Source: Microbacterium enclense (lineage in GTDB: Bacteria; Actinomycetota; Actinomycetes; Actinomycetales; Microbacteriaceae). Taken from it: a DNA stretch of 64,000 bases. Both the position numbers and the translations under genes were made by a program. The DNA lies in the NCBI GenBank assembly GCA_038182865.1, contig CP116226.1, forward strand, positions 248,001 to 312,000. The letters are read 5' to 3'. Under the pieces are notes generated by a model. The model searched no databases. It had not been told where the DNA came from and saw only the letters and a program-made list of their open reading frames with translations. This document shows, one piece after another, positions 60,377 through 64,000 of the stretch; within the stretch, counting starts at the first letter, position 1; the number at the start of each line of letters is the position of its first letter.

Positions 60377-62013
60377 GGGCGGGGCTCGCTTTCGGGGGCG
60401 GGGGTCGGGGATGCCGACGGTCGAGTGGTAGAGAGGCGCTTCGAGGCCGCGGGCGAGGGAGCGCTCCGGCCGGGTCGTCGTACGGCCGCGGCGGCAGCCG
60501 ACTCCGCACCCGACACGCGCCACGCGTGCGTCACGGGCGCGGCGTACCAGTAGTGCGCCATCGCGTAGCTGCGCCAGGGTGCCAGGCGCTCAGACCACGC
60601 GGTGAATCCCGCGGGGTCCGACGGAAGGCCGAGCGCCGCGGCGCCCGCTCGGGCGGCGACGTCACCGGGGAGGAGGACGTCGGGGTCGCCGAGCACCCGC
60701 ATCCGGACGTAGTCGGCCGTCCACGGCCCCACGCCGCGCAGGGCGAGAAGCCGCTCGCGCTGCTCGACGCCGTCGTCGCCGGGGCCGAGGGTGAGGGACC
60801 CGTCCGCGAGCGCCTGAGCAGCGCCGACGATCGCGCGGAGGCGCGCACCGGGGCCGCGCAGCACCTCGAGCCCTCGCGCGGCGATGGTCGCGGCATCCGG
60901 GAACAGGGTCATCGGCTCGGGACCGATGGTGACCTGCTCGCCGAGCTCGGCGGTCAGCCGCCCCTGCATCGTGCGGGCCGACGCCACGCTGATCTGCTGG
61001 CCGATCATCGCGCGCACGAGCATCTCGCCCGCGTCGATCGCGCCGGGAACGCGGACACCGGGGATCGCCGCCACGGCGGGAGCGAGTTCGGGATGCCGAG
61101 ACAGTTCGGCGTCGACCGCGAGCGGGTCGGCGTCGAGGTCGAACAGGCGTCGGACCCGGGCGATGAGGGTGCCGAGATCGGCAAGGGCCGTCAAGCGGGC
61201 GCGGAGACGGAGTCGTCCGTCGTCGGCAAGACGCACCTCGAACCACGCCGGCCCGCCGGGGAGTCGGACGACCCGGGCGAACGACCGGTCGTCTCCGACC
61301 TCGACGCCCGGGATCGCGTGCGCCCTCATCCAGCCGAAGAGACCGGTCGTATCGATCGGGCCGCGCACGGGCAGCGCGAGGTCGATCTCTCCCGCGGTCG
61401 TTTCGAGGCCCGACGCGCGCGATCGCCGGGCGCGCAGGTCGCGCGGCGGCATCCCGAACACCTCTCCGATCGTCTCGGTGAACTGGCGGATGCTGGAGAA
61501 TCCCGCGGAGAAGGCGACGTCGGCGGACGACAGATCGGTGCCGACCAGCAACGCGCGCGCGGTATGCGCCCGATGAGCCCGCGCGAGGGCGAGAGGACCC
61601 GCACCCAGTTCGGCTGTGAGCACCCGGGTGAGGTGTCGCGGGGAGTATCCGAGGTGTCGGGCCAGACCCGGCACGCCCTCGCGGTCGACCACCCCGTCGG
61701 CGATGAGCCGCATGGCGCGGGCGACGACGTCGCCCCGCACGTCCCAGAGCGGAGACCCGGGAGCCGCCTCGGGCAGGCACCGCTTGCACGCGCGGTAGCC
61801 CGCCTCGTGCGCCGCCGCGGATGTGGCGTAGAACGTCACGTTCGCTTCCTTGGGCGTACGCGCGGGGCAGCTCGGCCGACAGTAGATGCCCGTCGACCGC
61901 ACCGCCGTGACGAACTGCCCGTCGAAACGCCGGTCGCGCGACTGGATCACGCGGTAGCGCTCGGCGAATCCCGAAACCGCGGGGACGGGGGCGTCGAGGG
62001 AGCGGAGGGTCAT
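60373..62013 (-). CDS. Ada-type regulator fused to AlkA DNA-3-methyladenine glycosylase
   Basis: This 546-residue protein joins an N-terminal Ada zinc domain (about 10-85, with YCRPSCPAR and CKRCLP cysteines), an AraC helix-turn-helix (about 90-190) and an AlkA-type glycosylase. The glycosylase comprises an AlkA_N domain at about 200-315, then the HhH-GPD part with GVGPWTADYVRMR and the catalytic Asp shortly after. It should sense methyl-phosphotriesters, activate its own operon and excise alkylated bases. ATG 62013 fits the domain start; ATG 62064 is an alternative. The last 50 residues are low-complexity. Confidence 0.9.
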   Translation of the reverse strand: MTLRSLDAPVPAVSGFAERYRVIQSRDRRFDGQFVTAVRSTGIYCRPSCPARTPKEANVTFYATSAAAHEAGYRACKRCLPEAAPGSPLWDVRGDVVARAMRLIADGVVDREGVPGLARHLGYSPRHLTRVLTAELGAGPLALARAHRAHTARALLVGTDLSSADVAFSAGFSSIRQFTETIGEVFGMPPRDLRARRSRASGLETTAGEIDLALPVRGPIDTTGLFGWMRAHAIPGVEVGDDRSFARVVRLPGGPAWFEVRLADDGRLRLRARLTALADLGTLIARVRRLFDLDADPLAVDAELSRHPELAPAVAAIPGVRVPGAIDAGEMLVRAMIGQQISVASARTMQGRLTAELGEQVTIGPEPMTLFPDAATIAARGLEVLRGPGARLRAIVGAAQALADGSLTLGPGDDGVEQRERLLALRGVGPWTADYVRMRVLGDPDVLLPGDVAARAGAAALGLPSDPAGFTAWSERLAPWRSYAMAHYWYAAPVTHAWRVSGAESAAAAAVRRPGRSAPSPAASKRLSTTRPSASPTPAPESEPRP

Positions 62014-62096
62014 GGCATCCACCCTGCCACCGACCTCCGACATCGGCTGGCGGAAATCGGACACGGCCGTGGGCCGCCCGACGCCCCCCGCGCGGC

Positions 62097-64000
62097 TCAG
62101 CCCTGCGCGATCGCGAACCCTCCCGCGGGAACCACCACCGTGACCGCCCCCGTCGCCGAGGTCGTCCGCACCAGTCCACCCGACGCGTCGTAGACCTTCA
62201 CCGTGGACGTGGCACCGGCAGCACCGATCGTGGTGCGCTGGGGCGCGATGGCGCTCGACTGCACGAGCTCGGCGCGCGCGTCGCCGCCGAGCACCAGCCG
62301 CGAGATCCAGGGCCGCACGATGAGCCCGTCGAGCGTCAATTCACCCCGCTGCACCGTCACCCGGGCCTGAGACCCGTTCACCGCGGAGGTCAGCTGCTGC
62401 GGCAGCAGAGCACCGGGCGTGGGCGAGATGCCCTGTGCGGGCCCCTCGACCTTCAGCACGCCCGCGCCGCGCCACGTCGAGTGCGACGTCTCCCCCGGCT
62501 CGGCGTAGACCACCGGCTCGACCCATCGGCGCGTGTCCGACGGTCCCAGGTCCCACGTCGCGCTCTGCTTCCGCGTGAGGGTGAGCGCGTCACCCGACCA
62601 GCTCGATTCGCCCGTCCACGACGTCGGCGTCGAGACCGCACCGTCGGTGTGCGTGGCATCCTCCGCTTCGACGTACGTCAGACCCACGCGGCTCTCGACC
62701 GACGTCAACGCCGTCGCGCGCGCCGCGACCTCGGGGTGCGCGTCGAGCGCGAGCGCGGTCAGCAGACCGTGGATCGTCGACTCCGCGCCACTGTTGCGGT
62801 TCACCGTCCCGTCAGGCTGCAGTCCGTCGAAGCTCACTCCGGTCGCGGGGTCGTACATGCGCACCCCCGCGTGGTTCGCGCCGAAGAACCACGCCGCCTG
62901 CAGGCCCGCGAGCTCGGCGAAGGCCGGCGACCCGGTCGTATCCGCCAGCGCCAGCAGCGACTGCACGCGCGAGTCGGCACCGTACGCGATCTGCACGCGA
63001 TCGGTGGGGCTCGGGAACCAGCCGTTGTCGGGTCCCCCGGCGGTCAGCAGCGTGGTGGTGAAGCTCGTCGCATCCGTGATCGCCGGAGCAACAAGAGCGT
63101 CGTCGCCGAACAGTGCACCGGCCTCGGCGAGCGCCGCGGGCATCTGCGAGCCCCACGCGTGCCACATCGCGGGCGACTGCGCCCAGGGCAGGATCGCCCC
63201 GTAGGGCCACTGGCGCGTGTTCCCGGATGCCATGGCCGCCACGCCCTCGGCGAGCTGTCGCGCCGCGGTGGCCGACGACTCATCACCGGCGCGCACGGCC
63301 GCGGTCAGTCCGAGGACGGCCTCGGCCGAGGCATCCGCCCCGTCGACGATCAGCCACGACGGCACCCGCATGCCGTCGGCCTCGTCGTACTGCCCGTACG
63401 AGGACAGCACGTCGCGTTCGATCGCTGCACGGGAGAGGGCGAGGCGCTCCTTGAGGAACGCCGCGAAGTCCGGGTCGTCGTCGACGAAGGCGGCGTACCC
63501 CTCGCCGAGGGCCCACACGGTCCGGGCCGTCCAGTAGCTGGGGCCGGAGTCCGAGGGGTCGGGCAGTTCGACGGGCTCCGCCGACGGGTTGAGATCGCCG
63601 TCGGGCTGCATCCAGAGCACGACATTGCCCGCCGATGGGCCGTCGGTCGTCTGGTGGTACGCGACGGTCCGGAGGAGTTCGTATGCCTTCCGTCTGCTGT
63701 CGGCGTCGCCGGTCTGCTCCCAGTGCCGGATGTACACGACCGCGGCGCGGGTGTTGTCGTCGGCGTTGTAGGCACCCTGCCCCCAGTCGCCGGTCACGGG
63801 ATCGAGCGGACCCCCGCCCACGCGTTCGAAGGTGCCGCCGTCGCGGGCATCGGCGTACGTCCAGGGCGCGAGGAGCGTCGGTTCCTCGGCCTGACGGTAG
63901 GTGGAGTGCCCCGCGACGCCCGCGGGCGGAGTGGCCTCACCGAGCAGGAAGTCGAGGTGGTCGAGGTTGGTCAGCGGCGCGGCGGCCGGGGCCGCGGCGC
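62097..64000 (-). CDS. Secreted six-hairpin-type protein, N-terminus outside window
   Basis: The frame stays open for 634 codons to the window edge; the visible start (alanine/proline-rich APAAAPLTNLDHLDFLL) looks like the end of a signal region. Repeated motifs such as GQGAYNADDNTRAAVVYIRHW and helical blocks to about residue 430 resemble an alpha/alpha six-hairpin glycosidase-like barrel. A beta-rich C-terminal part of about 190 residues follows, ending in VVVPAGGFAIAQG. I do not recognise a specific family or activity; an extracellular carbohydrate role is a guess. The true start lies beyond position 64000. Confidence 0.65.
   Translation of the reverse strand, partial: AAAPAAAPLTNLDHLDFLLGEATPPAGVAGHSTYRQAEEPTLLAPWTYADARDGGTFERVGGGPLDPVTGDWGQGAYNADDNTRAAVVYIRHWEQTGDADSRRKAYELLRTVAYHQTTDGPSAGNVVLWMQPDGDLNPSAEPVELPDPSDSGPSYWTARTVWALGEGYAAFVDDDPDFAAFLKERLALSRAAIERDVLSSYGQYDEADGMRVPSWLIVDGADASAEAVLGLTAAVRAGDESSATAARQLAEGVAAMASGNTRQWPYGAILPWAQSPAMWHAWGSQMPAALAEAGALFGDDALVAPAITDATSFTTTLLTAGGPDNGWFPSPTDRVQIAYGADSRVQSLLALADTTGSPAFAELAGLQAAWFFGANHAGVRMYDPATGVSFDGLQPDGTVNRNSGAESTIHGLLTALALDAHPEVAARATALTSVESRVGLTYVEAEDATHTDGAVSTPTSWTGESSWSGDALTLTRKQSATWDLGPSDTRRWVEPVVYAEPGETSHSTWRGAGVLKVEGPAQGISPTPGALLPQQLTSAVNGSQARVTVQRGELTLDGLIVRPWISRLVLGGDARAELVQSSAIAPQRTTIGAAGATSTVKVYDASGGLVRTTSATGAVTVVVPAGGFAIAQG

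Overview
The window looks like chromosomal DNA of a high-GC actinobacterium, most likely a Microbacterium or close relative (Microbacteriaceae). The evidence is the GC-rich coding sequence with strong third-position G/C, the very frequent heptamer GGATGCC/GGCATCC, a RamB-type regulator next to GTP-dependent PEP carboxykinase, a monomeric isocitrate dehydrogenase, many 4-bp GTGA/ATGA start-stop overlaps, and several genes whose -10 box lies only 6-7 nt before the start codon (leaderless). I see no rRNA, tRNA, prophage, IS element or CRISPR array.

Left part (1-25.5 kb). Central carbon genes pckG and ramB are divergent. They are followed by a succinate-semialdehyde-type dehydrogenase, a MobA/phenol-hydroxylase-like flavoprotein with a divergent IclR regulator, and an amine-catabolism block (8.2-17.7 kb): a TetR/zinc-ribbon pair, a topaquinone copper amine oxidase, TetR and AraC/FeaR-like regulators, two SDRs, an APC permease and MoaF. 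A minus-strand operon with an amidohydrolase and a sugar-type (CUT2) ABC importer follows, then a second aldehyde dehydrogenase.

Middle (25.6-42.6 kb). A sigma factor with a membrane partner is followed by a thiamine-diphosphate enzyme plus a GlcD-like FAD oxidase. A small, possibly frameshifted operon and a DUF559 nuclease-like gene surrounded by 74-bp repeats come next. Then comes a nearly complete homoprotocatechuate (3,4-dihydroxyphenylacetate) meta-cleavage cluster: MHS transporter, an FAH-RraA fusion, GntR, HpaE, HpaD, HpaH and HpaI. Together with the amine oxidase and aldehyde dehydrogenases this reads as a route from tyramine/dopamine-like amines to central metabolites. A palindrome, ATCGTATAYGAT, occurs before both the thiamine-enzyme operon and hpaG and suggests one regulon.

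Right part (42.6-64 kb). A LuxR regulator with an ATPase-like domain is divergent from the formaldehyde-fixing pair hxlB-hxlA. One-carbon genes folD and glyA follow, the latter behind a clear ZTP riboswitch. Next are a second GlcD-like oxidase, an L,D-transpeptidase, monomeric icd, a GNAT, a second DUF559 nuclease-like gene between two copies of its own palindrome, and a heterodimeric ABC exporter preceded by a possible leader peptide. The Ada-AlkA/Ogt repair operon and a partial secreted hydrolase-like gene end the window.

The most unusual signal is between the genes: at least six families of 70-100 bp palindromic or tandem elements. Two of these families each bracket a DUF559 (PD-(D/E)XK-like) gene with matching copies on both sides, reminiscent of REP/RAYT arrangements but with an unrelated protein. 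That link is a hypothesis, not a demonstrated system.
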